A stretch of DNA of 64,000 bases from Aureispira sp. CCB-E (lineage in GTDB: Bacteria > Bacteroidota > Bacteroidia > Chitinophagales > Saprospiraceae), in NCBI RefSeq assembly GCF_031326345.1, contig NZ_CP133671.1, forward strand, positions 1,426,001-1,490,000, written 5' to 3'. Of this stretch, positions 50,870 through 60,306 are shown piece after piece. The notes under the pieces were generated by a model. That model had not been told where the DNA came from and made no database searches. It saw only the letters and a list, made by a program, of their open reading frames with translations. Position 1 is the first letter of the stretch. Each line of letters begins with the position of its first letter. The position numbers and the translations under genes were made by a program.

Positions 50870-52786
50870 ATGGAGAATCTTGAAAACGAAAACAACGAAG
50901 AAAAAGTTGTTGAAAACAATCCAACAGTAGAATCAACTGTTGAAGAAACTGTAGAAACTAACGAAGAAGTGGTAGTAGAAGATACTAATCACGATGATTT
51001 TGACTGGGATAAAGGTCCTAAAGGAGTATTGAACTACGAGGACAATGTGATTGCAGAATATGAGGAGTTGTATGAAAATACGTTGAGTTCTATCAAAGAA
51101 TTTGAAATCGTTGCTGGTAAAGTTGTATTTATTACAGCTAGTGATGTTGTTTTGGATTTGAATTGTAAGTCAGACGGGTTGGTATCTCGTACAGAATTCC
51201 GTGACATGCCTGATTTGGCTGTCGGTGATGTAGTAGAGGTATACGTAGAAACTCAAGAAGACAAACGTGGACAATTAGTTCTTTCTCGTCGTAAAGCTAA
51301 ATTGTTGAATGCTTGGGCTAATATTGTTTCTTCTTTCGAAGAAGGAAAAGTAGTGACAGGTACTGTAATTAGCAAAACGAAAGGAGGTCTTATTGTTGAC
51401 ATCGATGGATTGGAAACATTCCTTCCTGGATCTCAAATTGATATTCGTCCAATTATTGACTACGATGCATATGTTGGTAAAACAATGGAGTTCAAAGTAG
51501 TTAAAATTAACGAATCTATCAAAAACGCTGTTGTATCTCACAAAGCACTTATCGAAAGTGACTTGGAAGAGCAACGTCAAGCAATTATCTCTAAATTGGA
51601 GAAAGGACAAGTATTGGAAGGTACGGTTAAAAACCTTACTGACTTTGGTGCTTTCTTGGATTTGGGTGGTGTTGACGGTTTGTTGTACATTACGGATATT
51701 TCTTGGGGACGTATCAAGCACCCAAGTGACGTATTGGAGAATGGTCAAAAACTAAACGTAGTAGTATTAGACTTTAATGATGATAAAAAACGTATCTCTT
51801 TGGGTCTTAAACAACTACAACCTCATCCATGGGATGTATTGGCAGAAAGCGTTGAGCCTGGTTCTATCGTAAAAGGTAAAATTGTTAACATCGAGGATTA
51901 TGGTGCTTTCTTGGAAGTTACTCCTGGTGTTGAAGGTCTTATCCACGTTTCTGAAGTATCTTGGAGCAGTCAACCAATCAACTCTCGCGAATTCTTTAAA
52001 GAAGGAGACGAATACGAAGCAAAAGTGGTTACTATCGACCGCGAAGACCGCAAAATGTCTTTGAGTTTGAGAAAACTACAAGAAGATCCTTGGACAAACA
52101 TCGAAGAGAAGTATCCTAAAGGTTCTCAGCACAAAGGAGAAGTTAAAAACTTGACTCCGTATGGTGTATTCATCGAGTTAGAAGAGGGAATTGGTGGAAT
52201 GATTCACATTTCTGATCTTTCTTGGACAAAACGTTTTGCACACCCTGCTGAGTTTACAAAAGTAGGTGCTGAAATGGACGTTATTATTCTTGAAATCGAC
52301 AAAGATAGCCGTAAATTATCTTTGGGACACAAACAATTAGAAGAGAATCCATGGGATACTTTTGCTGATGTGTTCCCAGAAGGTTCTACACATGAAGCTA
52401 CTATTTTGCGTCGTGACGATAGAGGTGCAATCGTATTGTTGCCTTATGGTTTAGAAGCTTTCGCTCCTATCCGTCATATCAAGAAAGAAGATGGAACATT
52501 GGCTGAGGTAGACGAGCAATTGCCATTCAAAGTAATTGAGTTTAACCGTGATGATAAGCGTATCTTAGTTTCTCACTCTCGTTATTACTCTGATGCTAAG
52601 CGTAGTGCAGAGCAAGCAGAAAAAGACGCTGCTAAAGCAGAAAAACAAGCTGCTAAACAAGCTGTGAAGCAAGTAAATTCTAATACAGAGAAAAGTACTT
52701 TTGGTGACTTAAGCGCATTCTCTGAATTGAAAGAGCAGTTGAAGAACGAAGAAAATGATTCTACTGAAAACAAAGATGGCGAATAA
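50870..52786 (+). CDS. rpsA: 30S ribosomal protein S1
   Basis: 638 residues. An acidic N-terminal extension (Glu/Val/Asn-rich, about 1-60) precedes six S1 OB-fold domains at about 76-140, 158-228, 245-316, 328-402, 413-488 and 500-567; typical repeats are GTVKNLTDFGAFLDLGGVDG and GKIVNIEDYGAFLEVTPGVE. An Ala/Lys-rich C-terminal tail follows. S1 binds mRNA leaders and promotes translation initiation, though in Bacteroidota Shine-Dalgarno use is limited. Codon choice is the regular, highly expressed type. Terminated at 52811. Confidence 0.96.
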   Translation: MENLENENNEEKVVENNPTVESTVEETVETNEEVVVEDTNHDDFDWDKGPKGVLNYEDNVIAEYEELYENTLSSIKEFEIVAGKVVFITASDVVLDLNCKSDGLVSRTEFRDMPDLAVGDVVEVYVETQEDKRGQLVLSRRKAKLLNAWANIVSSFEEGKVVTGTVISKTKGGLIVDIDGLETFLPGSQIDIRPIIDYDAYVGKTMEFKVVKINESIKNAVVSHKALIESDLEEQRQAIISKLEKGQVLEGTVKNLTDFGAFLDLGGVDGLLYITDISWGRIKHPSDVLENGQKLNVVVLDFNDDKKRISLGLKQLQPHPWDVLAESVEPGSIVKGKIVNIEDYGAFLEVTPGVEGLIHVSEVSWSSQPINSREFFKEGDEYEAKVVTIDREDRKMSLSLRKLQEDPWTNIEEKYPKGSQHKGEVKNLTPYGVFIELEEGIGGMIHISDLSWTKRFAHPAEFTKVGAEMDVIILEIDKDSRKLSLGHKQLEENPWDTFADVFPEGSTHEATILRRDDRGAIVLLPYGLEAFAPIRHIKKEDGTLAEVDEQLPFKVIEFNRDDKRILVSHSRYYSDAKRSAEQAEKDAAKAEKQAAKQAVKQVNSNTEKSTFGDLSAFSELKEQLKNEENDSTENKDGE

Positions 52787-52810
52787 GCAATCGATTGTTT
52801 TGAATAATAC

Positions 52811-52848
52811 AAACGGATGTACACTTGTTGTGCATCCGTTTTCTTTTT
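52811..52848 (+). terminator. Intrinsic terminator of rpsA
   Basis: Stem AAACGGATGTACA / TGTGCATCCGTTT with one G-U pair, a CTTGT loop region, then TTCTTTTT. Confidence 0.9.
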
Positions 52849-53097
52849 ATAACTAGGTCTATTCTGTACATGGAATTGAGAAAGAATGTTCTATTTATAA
52901 AATCGCTTCTTCTAATGAGGAAAAAAACGGAACTGCGAAAAACAAGAACCATCTTATCAATAACCCAATGTATGGTGAACTTAGGTAATAAATACAAAGA
53001 ACACAACTAAGCTTATTAGAAGAGATAACATACGGCAGATTAAACCTGCTGATCATTTGTCGAAAGAGCCATAGAAATTGGACTGAGTTTAGGCAAT
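52849..53097. other. Intergenic region between convergent genes
   Basis: About 250 bases between the rpsA terminator and the terminator of the PorE-like gene. A 61-codon open frame on the plus strand shows no protein-like composition and is not called. Nothing else is seen. Confidence 0.4.
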
Positions 53098-53136
53098 AAA
53101 AAAATGCAGACTAAAATAAAGTAGCCTGCATTTTTT
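53098..53136 (-). terminator. Intrinsic terminator of the PorE-like gene
   Basis: Stem AAAAAATGCAG / CTGCATTTTTT with a 16-base loop and seven T on the minus strand, 18 bases beyond the stop codon. Confidence 0.83.
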
Positions 53137-53153
53137 GTGGTGTTTATGTTCAA

Positions 53154-54434
53154 TTAAGCACCAATTGTTTTTTTATACTTTACGGTTTTTTCCTTTTTGT
53201 CCTTTCCTCTATCGGTAGAGAACGAACCTTTTCCTCGCCCTGTTTTTTTGAAATGAAAATCATTTCCTGTAGAATTGATGGGGTTTTCCAAATGCTGTGC
53301 TTGGTTTTCTAGCCAACGCTTTTTCTCACCAGTCATTTTATAAACATCTAAGCCTCCGTAACCTGATGGTTTTTCAGAACTAAAGTATAGCTCTCCCGCA
53401 TTTTGATAATAAAAAGGAGTGATCTCATCTCCTTGACCATTTATACGAGTCCCTAAGTTGTATGACATTGTAAAGGCACCATCGGTTGTTTTTATGGCAT
53501 ACCAAATATCATAGCCGCCTTGGCTACCTGGGAGGGTAGAGGCAAAGTATAGAATTTCTTGTCCTTGTTCTGTGACACCAATGGTTGGGTGTTTACTAGA
53601 ATAGCCAACACGATTAACACTAGGACCGAGTTTTTGAATGTTTTCAATCTCACCAGTAGCCGTCATTTTACCAGAAAAAATACTGTATTCAGCTTTTCCC
53701 ATTTCTTGTTGTGCAAAATAAACAGTTTCTCCATCTGGAGCAATGTGAGGCGAAGCGGAATTAAATATAGGATTGCCTACTGATCCTTGCAACGTTTCGA
53801 TTGTATTGTCAGGATAAACCTTTTTTAAACAAGTTCCTTTAGAAGTTTGGCACTCGATTAAGCCAATTTTGTATTTACTAGCCTGTGTCAATGCTCGATA
53901 TATGGTTCCTTCTTCAGCACTTTCATCTGTTAAATCATCTAAGAACCAAGCAGATGTATTTTCTTTTTCTTTTAAAACCTTTTGACATGTTTTGAGGTGC
54001 GTTTGAGCCAACTTTACATAATCGTTGTTGGCATCGTGTTGATTCGCATTTAAGTAGGACTGAAAATGTTGGGTAGCCAAAACGTATTGCCCTGTATATT
54101 TTAAGGCAGAGGCATATTCATAATGAATAAGTGGGTAGCGTTTGGCTTTAGGGAGCAAAGGACCTAGTACATCTTGTGTCGTTTGATAATCCTTGGCAGC
54201 TAAAGCGGTTTTTCCCAAGCGATAAAGTTCTTCTTGGGACATTTTTTTCTTCATTTCGCTGAGTGCTTTGTAATAATAATAAGCATCTTCATAGACCGCT
54301 TCTCCATATAGTTTTTCAGCTTCAGCAATAACTACTTTAATTGGTTGTTGTTTTATTTCTGATATATCAGGTGTTGTTGCATATAAAGCAACGACCTGTA
54401 ACATTAGAACTGTAAATAGTGTTAAGAATTTCAT
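53154..54434 (-). CDS. TPR plus PD40/WD40-like propeller protein (PorE-like, without OmpA domain)
   Basis: 426 residues. Signal peptide (MKFLTLFTVLMLQVVALYA), TPR-type helices at about 30-160 (EDAYYYYKALSEMKKKMSQE, HYEYASALKYTGQYVLATQH), then PD40-type propeller segments (SASPHIAPDGETVYFAQQEM, GGYDIWYAIKTTDGAF, GELYFSSEKPSGYGGLDVYK). This order matches the N-terminal two thirds of the T9SS periplasmic protein PorE, but the CRD-like and OmpA domains are missing and the end is a basic Lys/Gly tail. A T9SS-linked or envelope scaffold role is possible. Downstream of the LUD gene by 30 bases, same strand. Confidence 0.78.
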   Translation of the reverse strand: MKFLTLFTVLMLQVVALYATTPDISEIKQQPIKVVIAEAEKLYGEAVYEDAYYYYKALSEMKKKMSQEELYRLGKTALAAKDYQTTQDVLGPLLPKAKRYPLIHYEYASALKYTGQYVLATQHFQSYLNANQHDANNDYVKLAQTHLKTCQKVLKEKENTSAWFLDDLTDESAEEGTIYRALTQASKYKIGLIECQTSKGTCLKKVYPDNTIETLQGSVGNPIFNSASPHIAPDGETVYFAQQEMGKAEYSIFSGKMTATGEIENIQKLGPSVNRVGYSSKHPTIGVTEQGQEILYFASTLPGSQGGYDIWYAIKTTDGAFTMSYNLGTRINGQGDEITPFYYQNAGELYFSSEKPSGYGGLDVYKMTGEKKRWLENQAQHLENPINSTGNDFHFKKTGRGKGSFSTDRGKDKKEKTVKYKKTIGA

Positions 54435-54464
54435 TGAATAGATGATTGAAGAGGGGGTGAGTGA

Positions 54465-55097
54465 TCAAATTTCTAAAAAGAAAACGTAAAGTTCTTTAGG
54501 ACCATGAGCTCCATTAACAAGCGTTTTCTCAATATCTGCAGTACGGCTATTGGTTGAGGTAAAACAAAGCATAGAAGGCCAATGGTCTTCGCGAGCCGTT
54601 TGTAGATTTAGAACTTCTTTTAAGTTATAAATAACCTGATTAGATGTTGCTATAACAATATGAACTGGTGGAACAATAGATAGGCTGCGTCCAGAGGCAG
54701 CATTACTACTTAATAAGATAGAACCAGTTCGAGCGATTAATGCTTCGCAAGTAGTGAGGCTTGCATCTGCATGTATTAAGGACTCTTTTTGTGTTTGATA
54801 AGAAAAATTTTGTTGGTTTAGTAGTTGTTGCAATTCCTTTTCCCAACAATATACCTTTGTCCATTTTTTTTGCTGAGTTAGCAAATGGAGGTTTGTTATC
54901 AACTCTTTTTGAGATTCACAAAAAACAAATTTGCCACCATTATTTTGAAAATTTTGAGCAAATAGGACATCCAAAGCCTCTGTTGGTTTAGGATAAATAG
55001 ATATCGTTTCCTTTTCCAAATTAGGGTAAGGAAGTGTTGGAGTGTGGTTTTTTATATTTTTTAATCGACCTAATATGTTGTCTTTTGCTGTCTGCAC
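54465..55097 (-). CDS. LUD-domain (LutC/YkgG-like) protein
   Basis: 210 residues. The LUD domain covers most of the protein; LTTCEALIARTGSILLSSNA and AASGRSLSIVPPVHIVIA are the conserved central motifs, and a Thr/Ser-Asn-Ser-Arg-Thr-Ala-Asp-Ile-Glu-like segment (TSTNSRTADIEKTLVNGAHGP) closes it, here cited as positions about 180-200. LutC-type proteins take part in lactate utilisation with LutAB, which are absent here; in Bacteroidota a LUD gene regularly follows rsfS and ftsH, as it does in this window. Confidence 0.85.
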   Translation of the reverse strand: MQTAKDNILGRLKNIKNHTPTLPYPNLEKETISIYPKPTEALDVLFAQNFQNNGGKFVFCESQKELITNLHLLTQQKKWTKVYCWEKELQQLLNQQNFSYQTQKESLIHADASLTTCEALIARTGSILLSSNAASGRSLSIVPPVHIVIATSNQVIYNLKEVLNLQTAREDHWPSMLCFTSTNSRTADIEKTLVNGAHGPKELYVFFLEI

Positions 55098-55183
55098 AAA
55101 AATAGGATTGTTTTAAGAAATTCAATAGAATAGATAACTGCACAAGATAAGTATTTTTAAAATTTAAAGCAGTAGTTTAACAT

Positions 55184-55218
55184 AAAAAAAGCTCGAACTG
55201 CTTTAGTTCGAGCTTTTT
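55184..55218 (-). terminator. Intrinsic terminator of ftsH
   Basis: Perfect 13-bp stem AAAAGCTCGAACT / AGTTCGAGCTTTT around a short loop, with a T-run on either strand; 22 bases beyond the ftsH stop on the minus strand. It separates ftsH from the LUD gene. Confidence 0.9.
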
Positions 55219-55239
55219 AGGTTTGATATTGTATCTATT

Positions 55240-57249
55240 TTAGTGAATTTCTGGCTGATCGTCTGGGTCTAACAATGTATCAACACCATTATTTTCTCCA
55301 GCAGCCTTTTCACCGTTTTTTTCATCTGGAACATCATCATAAATTCGTTTTCCAATCAGATGTTCTACATCAGCTCTTAACAAGACTTCTTTGTTTAACA
55401 ATTCATTAGCCAATAATTCTAATTCTTTGCGCTTTTCTTTCAACAATTGAAGTGCTCTTGCATATTGCTCATCAATGATTTTGCGAATTTCTTGATCAAT
55501 CAATTGAGCCGTAGCTTCTGAATAGGGTTTGGCAAATTGGTTGTTTTTCATCATTTCATAATAAGAAACATTGCCTACTTTGCTATTCATACCATAAATC
55601 ATGACTAAGTTATAGGCATGTTGCGTAACACGGTCTAAGTCATTTTGTGCACCAGTAGATACCTGTCCAAAGATAATGTCCTCCGCAGCACGTCCAGCCA
55701 ATAGACCACAGATTTGATCTAGTAGATGTTGTTGAGGGACAATATGCTTTTCTTTTGGCAAGTATTGAGCATAACCCAATGCCGTCAATCCACGAGGAAC
55801 GATGGTTACTTTTACCAAAGGATGTGCGTGCTCCAAGAACCAGCCACTAATAGCATGCCCAGCTTCATGATAGGCAATTACTCTCTTTTCTTCTGGAGAG
55901 ATTAGCTTGTTTTTCTTTTCCAAACCACCAATAACACGATCAATAGCTTTGTTGAAATCTTCCATATCTACCTCTGACTTATCGTGTCTAGCGGCGATTA
56001 AGGCAGCTTCATTACAAATATTAGAAATCTCAGCCCCTGCAAAACCAGGTGTTTGCATCGCCAACGTTTTGGCATCAACATTATCACTGATTTTGATAGG
56101 TTTTAGATGTACTTTGAAAATTTGCTCCCGACCAACTAAGTCTGGTTTACCAATTCCAATTTGGCGGTCAAATCGACCAGGACGCAACAAGGCTGTATCT
56201 AAAATATCAGGGCGGTTGGTTGCAGCAACAAGAATAACCCCTTTATCGGTGCTAAAACCATCCATTTCTACCAACAATTGGTTCAAAGTATTTTCACGCT
56301 CGTCATTTCCTTGCATCGAATTTCTTCCTCTTGCACGACCAATAGCATCAATCTCATCAATAAAGATGATACAAGGTGCTTTTTCTCTAGCTTGGCGGAA
56401 CAAGTCACGAACTCTTGATGCTCCTACTCCCACAAACATTTCAACGAAGTCAGAACCAGAAATACTAAAGAAAGGAACATCTGCTTCTCCTGCTACTGCT
56501 TTTGCCAATAATGTTTTACCCGTACCTGGAGGGCCTACTAACAAAACCCCTTTTGGAATTTTACCCCCTAAGACAGTATATTTTTTAGGATTGCGCAAGA
56601 AGTCAACCACTTCCATGACCTCTTCTTTGGCTTCGTCCAAACCAGCAACATCTTTAAAGGTTACATTTACCTTTGTATCTTTGTCAAATAGAGTGGCTTT
56701 AGAGCGACCAATATTAAATATTTGACCACCAGCGCCACCACCACCGCCACCAACGCGGCGCATGAAGAAGACCCAAATTCCAATGAGCAAAATAAAAGGA
56801 AATAGCCACATAATAATCCCAGCTAATGTACCTTTAGTTTCGGTACCAAAGGTTATTTCTTCCGCATTAGGATTAGCTGCCAAATATTCTTTTTGTACCT
56901 CTTTTACTTCTTTCATAAAGGTCTCAACAACGATAACCGTATGTTTGTAGTGAGGACCAGGATTGGCGGTACCAATCGTAGATTTGGATACTTTTTCGTA
57001 TGCTTCATTCGATAGTTTTTCCTTGTCGATGTAAATGTCTGCATACTTACTCTGTTCTCCCGTACTTACAATGACAATCTTATCAACATCCCCCTTTTTT
57101 ATGAGTTTTGTCAATTCCGTCATTGATATATCAGGAGTAGAACCTGTAAGGTTGAATAAGTTAAGCGAAATTAGAATCACCGCAATGATGGCATAAAACC
57201 AATAAGCATTAAATTTTGGTTTGTTGCCAGGTGAATTTTTTTGTTCCAT
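55240..57249 (-). CDS. ftsH: ATP-dependent zinc metalloprotease FtsH
   Basis: 669 residues. Two membrane segments (about 16-35 and 141-163) enclose a periplasmic domain. The AAA+ module has Walker A GPPGTGKT at 239-246, Walker B CIIFIDEIDA at 293-302 and the second region of homology around ATNRPDILDTALLRPGRFDR. The protease domain has the zinc motif HEAGH at 461-465 with Glu462 catalytic. FtsH degrades misfolded and short-lived membrane proteins. Adjacent to rsfS, a conserved pairing; Gly-rich stretch GGGGGGAGG (167-175) links membrane and AAA regions. Confidence 0.97.
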   Translation of the reverse strand: MEQKNSPGNKPKFNAYWFYAIIAVILISLNLFNLTGSTPDISMTELTKLIKKGDVDKIVIVSTGEQSKYADIYIDKEKLSNEAYEKVSKSTIGTANPGPHYKHTVIVVETFMKEVKEVQKEYLAANPNAEEITFGTETKGTLAGIIMWLFPFILLIGIWVFFMRRVGGGGGGAGGQIFNIGRSKATLFDKDTKVNVTFKDVAGLDEAKEEVMEVVDFLRNPKKYTVLGGKIPKGVLLVGPPGTGKTLLAKAVAGEADVPFFSISGSDFVEMFVGVGASRVRDLFRQAREKAPCIIFIDEIDAIGRARGRNSMQGNDERENTLNQLLVEMDGFSTDKGVILVAATNRPDILDTALLRPGRFDRQIGIGKPDLVGREQIFKVHLKPIKISDNVDAKTLAMQTPGFAGAEISNICNEAALIAARHDKSEVDMEDFNKAIDRVIGGLEKKNKLISPEEKRVIAYHEAGHAISGWFLEHAHPLVKVTIVPRGLTALGYAQYLPKEKHIVPQQHLLDQICGLLAGRAAEDIIFGQVSTGAQNDLDRVTQHAYNLVMIYGMNSKVGNVSYYEMMKNNQFAKPYSEATAQLIDQEIRKIIDEQYARALQLLKEKRKELELLANELLNKEVLLRADVEHLIGKRIYDDVPDEKNGEKAAGENNGVDTLLDPDDQPEIH

Positions 57250-57392
57250 ATTTATTGATATCTATAATTGTTTCTGTTTAGTCTTATCCTTTTAAACTAA
57301 AAAGAAAATAAAAAGTTGCATTAAGAATGTCAGAAAAGCGCAACATTGAGTTAAGAAAAAATTAATGTTCGCACAAATATTTCCCTGTCATT

Positions 57393-57782
57393 TTAATCTT
57401 GATTATCGTATTTAGTTACTTTAGCATCACTCCACAAGTCATCTAAGTTATAAAAAGCTCTTTTTTCACTTGAAAAAACATGTATAACTACCGAAAAATA
57501 ATCTAGTAACATCCAATTGGCTTCTTGTCCTTCTGAGTGATCAGGTCGAATTCCAAATTCTTCATAAACTCGTCGCTCAATGTTTTTGATGATACCTAAA
57601 ATTTGTGTTTTTGAATTTCCATTGCAAAGAATGAAAAAATCACTACTAGCTTCTTCTAATTCACGCATATCAAACAAAGCAATTTCTTTCCCTTTGTTAT
57701 CTTGAATAGCATCAATAATAAGAGTTGTCAAAGCACGAGTATCTTGTGCATCTTGTTGGAAGGCAATATTTTTGTTGCTCAA
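57393..57782 (-). CDS. rsfS: Ribosomal silencing factor RsfS
   Basis: 129 residues. The RsfS/Iojap fold is shown by LTTLIIDAIQDNKGKEIALF, SSDFFILCNGNSKTQI, RPDHSEGQEANWMLLDYF and VVIHVFSSEKRAFYNLDDLW. Binds L14 on the 50S subunit and blocks subunit joining in starvation. There is no ATG between the upstream stop and the conserved region, so the TTG at 57780-57782 (MSNKNIAF) is the likely start. Divergent from birA; 143 bases upstream of ftsH. Confidence 0.93.
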   Translation of the reverse strand: MSNKNIAFQQDAQDTRALTTLIIDAIQDNKGKEIALFDMRELEEASSDFFILCNGNSKTQILGIIKNIERRVYEEFGIRPDHSEGQEANWMLLDYFSVVIHVFSSEKRAFYNLDDLWSDAKVTKYDNQD

Positions 57783-57984
57783 TACAGTAAGAGTTTTACT
57801 ACGCAGTACACTGTTTTATAGTCAGTAGAGTACTTTTCAGTTGCGTTATGATAAATAATAGTTTTTTGGTTTCTTTATAAACTTTAATAGTAACTTGAAA
57901 TAAAATTATATTTTTGAAAAAATCTGAACAAACAGATTCTAAAATTTATTGGGTAAAAATAACGAAAAAAAATTGGTCTTAGGC

Positions 57985-58758
57985 ATGAAACCTGTATCTT
58001 CTAACAGCCTTTTCATTGGAAAAGTTGCAAATTATCTTGCAAGTGTAGATTCTACCAATATTTTTGCTAATACTCTACTGGCAAAAAGCACTCCAATCGA
58101 AGGAACTGTCATTTATACCGATAACCAGTATGCAGGAAGAGGACAGATTGGCAGTAAATGGGAAAGTGCCAAAGGTGAGAATATCACCTTGTCGGTTATT
58201 TTGTATCCAAAATTTTTGCCCATCCAATCCCAATTTAAGCTAAACCAAGTTGTTGCGCTTGCCGTCTATGATTTGCTCAAAAATTATATTGTTCCTCTTG
58301 ATGAATTGTCTGTCAAATGGCCCAACGATATTTATATCAATGACAAAAAAATAGGAGGGATATTAATAGAAAATAAACTAAAAGGGCATGTATTGGCAAG
58401 TACAATAATTGGTGTGGGGTTAAATATCAATCAAACGTATTTTTCGCCAGAGTTACCCAATCCTACTTCTTTGTTCTTAGAAACAAACATTCGTCAAGAT
58501 ACTTATCAACTGATAGGTCTATTCTGTGAATATTTAGAACAACGCTATTTGCAATTAAAAGCAGAACAGCACGATCTTTTAAATCAAGATTATTTGCAAA
58601 CATTGTACGCTTATCAAGAATGGCGTACTTATCAAGATGCTAAAACAAAGGCTACTTTTCAAGGAAAAATCGTAGGCATATCTCCCGAAGGTCGACTACA
58701 AATCCAAACAAATCAGCAGATTGTGGCGTATTCTTTTAAAGAAGTTGTTTTTATGTAA
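57985..58758 (+). CDS. birA: Biotin--[acetyl-CoA-carboxylase] ligase
   Basis: 257 residues from the ATG at 57985 (MKPVSSNSLFIG); a TTG at 57949 would add 12 residues. The catalytic domain has SVDSTNIFANTLLAKSTP, the biotin/AMP-binding GRGQIGSKWESAKGENITLS and KWPNDIYINDKKIGGILIEN. No N-terminal helix-turn-helix, so it is a monofunctional (class I) ligase and not a repressor. It attaches biotin to the carboxylase carrier protein. The divergent arrangement with rsfS-ftsH is common in Bacteroidota. Confidence 0.94.
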   Translation: MKPVSSNSLFIGKVANYLASVDSTNIFANTLLAKSTPIEGTVIYTDNQYAGRGQIGSKWESAKGENITLSVILYPKFLPIQSQFKLNQVVALAVYDLLKNYIVPLDELSVKWPNDIYINDKKIGGILIENKLKGHVLASTIIGVGLNINQTYFSPELPNPTSLFLETNIRQDTYQLIGLFCEYLEQRYLQLKAEQHDLLNQDYLQTLYAYQEWRTYQDAKTKATFQGKIVGISPEGRLQIQTNQQIVAYSFKEVVFM

Positions 58759-58766
58759 TAAATCTA

Positions 58767-59969
58767 CTAATGTTCGGATTTATTTTGACTACTATTATCT
58801 ATGGCAATGCTATCGATAGCGGTAGGAGTTGCTTCTAATGTAATCGGAAGAATACTTCCTTCTTCTAAAGAAAATTCTACTGGTGATTCTGGAAAATCTT
58901 CTAACGACAAATCAATGAGTTGTTTCCAAGCTTGTTGCGCCTCGTCATATACAGGAATCCCTTCTCCCAATTGTTTGGTTGGAATAACTTTTCCACCAAG
59001 AAACTTTCCTTCTTTATTGACTTGTATATGTAAAATTGGACCAACACCCTTGGGACCTTTTAAGCTAAATTTTTCGTAGGTACAAAAATTACCCATACTG
59101 TAAGTTATAAAACGATTTTTGTACACTTCCACTGCACGAGTTACATGGGGACCGTGTCCTAGTAAAATATCTGCTCCTGCATCAATGCAACCATGAGCAA
59201 ATTTATAGACATTACCACGATTGTAACCCAAGAAAATCTCATCTTTGCGAGGCGTATGTATGGCACCAGCACCTTCCGCCCCAGCATGAAAAGAAACAAT
59301 GACAATGTCACAAAGACTATCTAGCATCTGCACAATTTCAGCCGCTTCTTTGTACTTTTTCATACTAAAACACCCACTGTTAGGTGCTGTAGCCAAAAAT
59401 CCATATTTGATGCTGTCTTTTTCAAAAATAGTGTACGGTTTGTTTTCGGAACCTGCATAAAAAAGACCAGATGTGTCTAAGACTGCTGCACTAGCTTTTC
59501 TCCCACCTGCACCAAAGTCATTAGCATGATTATTGGCAATACTAACAACATCAAAGCCTGCTTTTTTTAGATGGTTGGTATAGTGGGCTGGCATTCGGAA
59601 GGTATAACAATATTGTGGTTGATTACAAGATTTAGCAACACCGCCACGCCCAATAACTCCTTCTAAATTTCCAAATGTTAGATCAAAAGGTTCCAAATAT
59701 TGTTGAACATCCTTAAATAAGGTGGCGCCATCTTTGGGAGGGAGGGTTCTAGTGTTGGGATAATCTGTTCCCATCATAATATCACCAACCGCAGCAATCG
59801 TAATAGTGTCTTCTTTTGGGATGAGAACAGTATCGACACTTTCTAACTGAAGGGGTTGAGGTTCTTGATCGATTGGAGTTTCTGCAATTTCACTTCCCAA
59901 AGAACAGCTAATTGTATAAACAATAAGTAAAGCAAAAGCAAGTAAACGAAGCATGTATGTTTTTTTCAT
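58767..59969 (-). CDS. CapA-family metallophosphatase-like lipoprotein
   Basis: 400 residues from the ATG complementary to 59967-59969, giving lipoprotein signal MKKTYMLRLLAFALLIVYTISC (Cys22); the frame reaches seven codons further. The CapA (PGA_cap) domain at about 55-330 shows ITIAAVGDIMMGTDYPNT, LTFGNLEGVIGRGG, VSIANNHANDFGAGG, IVIVSFHAGAEG and LLGHGPHVTRAVEVYKNRFI, i.e. the calcineurin-like metal-binding pattern. Related proteins are linked to poly-gamma-glutamate capsule synthesis, but no capB/capC partners are present; the role here is open. Confidence 0.88.
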   Translation of the reverse strand: MKKTYMLRLLAFALLIVYTISCSLGSEIAETPIDQEPQPLQLESVDTVLIPKEDTITIAAVGDIMMGTDYPNTRTLPPKDGATLFKDVQQYLEPFDLTFGNLEGVIGRGGVAKSCNQPQYCYTFRMPAHYTNHLKKAGFDVVSIANNHANDFGAGGRKASAAVLDTSGLFYAGSENKPYTIFEKDSIKYGFLATAPNSGCFSMKKYKEAAEIVQMLDSLCDIVIVSFHAGAEGAGAIHTPRKDEIFLGYNRGNVYKFAHGCIDAGADILLGHGPHVTRAVEVYKNRFITYSMGNFCTYEKFSLKGPKGVGPILHIQVNKEGKFLGGKVIPTKQLGEGIPVYDEAQQAWKQLIDLSLEDFPESPVEFSLEEGSILPITLEATPTAIDSIAIDNSSQNKSEH

Positions 59970-60306
59970 AATAATCAATCTAAACCTCAAAGTGTTATCA
60001 AGTGTTTTGGAGGCACAAAAATAATGATTTTTATACGATCGGCATAGTCTATTGATAATCTTACTACAATTTTTAGTTTAGAATAATCTATTATCATAAA
60101 GTTGATTTGTATCTTAAAGTATAATTGTAGTTGTGTTAAGGTAATTAGTCTGCTGACTATCAATGATGGAAATGTATGTATTGTTGAGGATTGGTTTATA
60201 GTTAGCAAGACATTCCTTTCTAGAAAATTCTACAGAGCATTCTAAAAAGAACAGAACGACTATTTGGTAGCGCAATCTAATTTTTTATACATAAAACACC
60301 CAAACA
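59970..60306. other. Divergent intergenic region
   Basis: 337 A/T-rich bases between the CapA-type and NUDIX genes. No hairpin, repeat or convincing promoter box could be supported. Confidence 0.4.

Noticed and set aside
51275-51748. 157-residue minus-strand open frame
   Set aside because: Lies entirely opposite rpsA S1 domains; shadow frame.
52825-53010. 61-residue plus-strand open frame after rpsA
   Set aside because: Begins inside the rpsA terminator, has no domain-like features, and runs through noncoding sequence.
55907-56725. 272-residue plus-strand open frame
   Set aside because: Antisense to the ftsH AAA+ core; its composition follows the complementary strand of a conserved gene.
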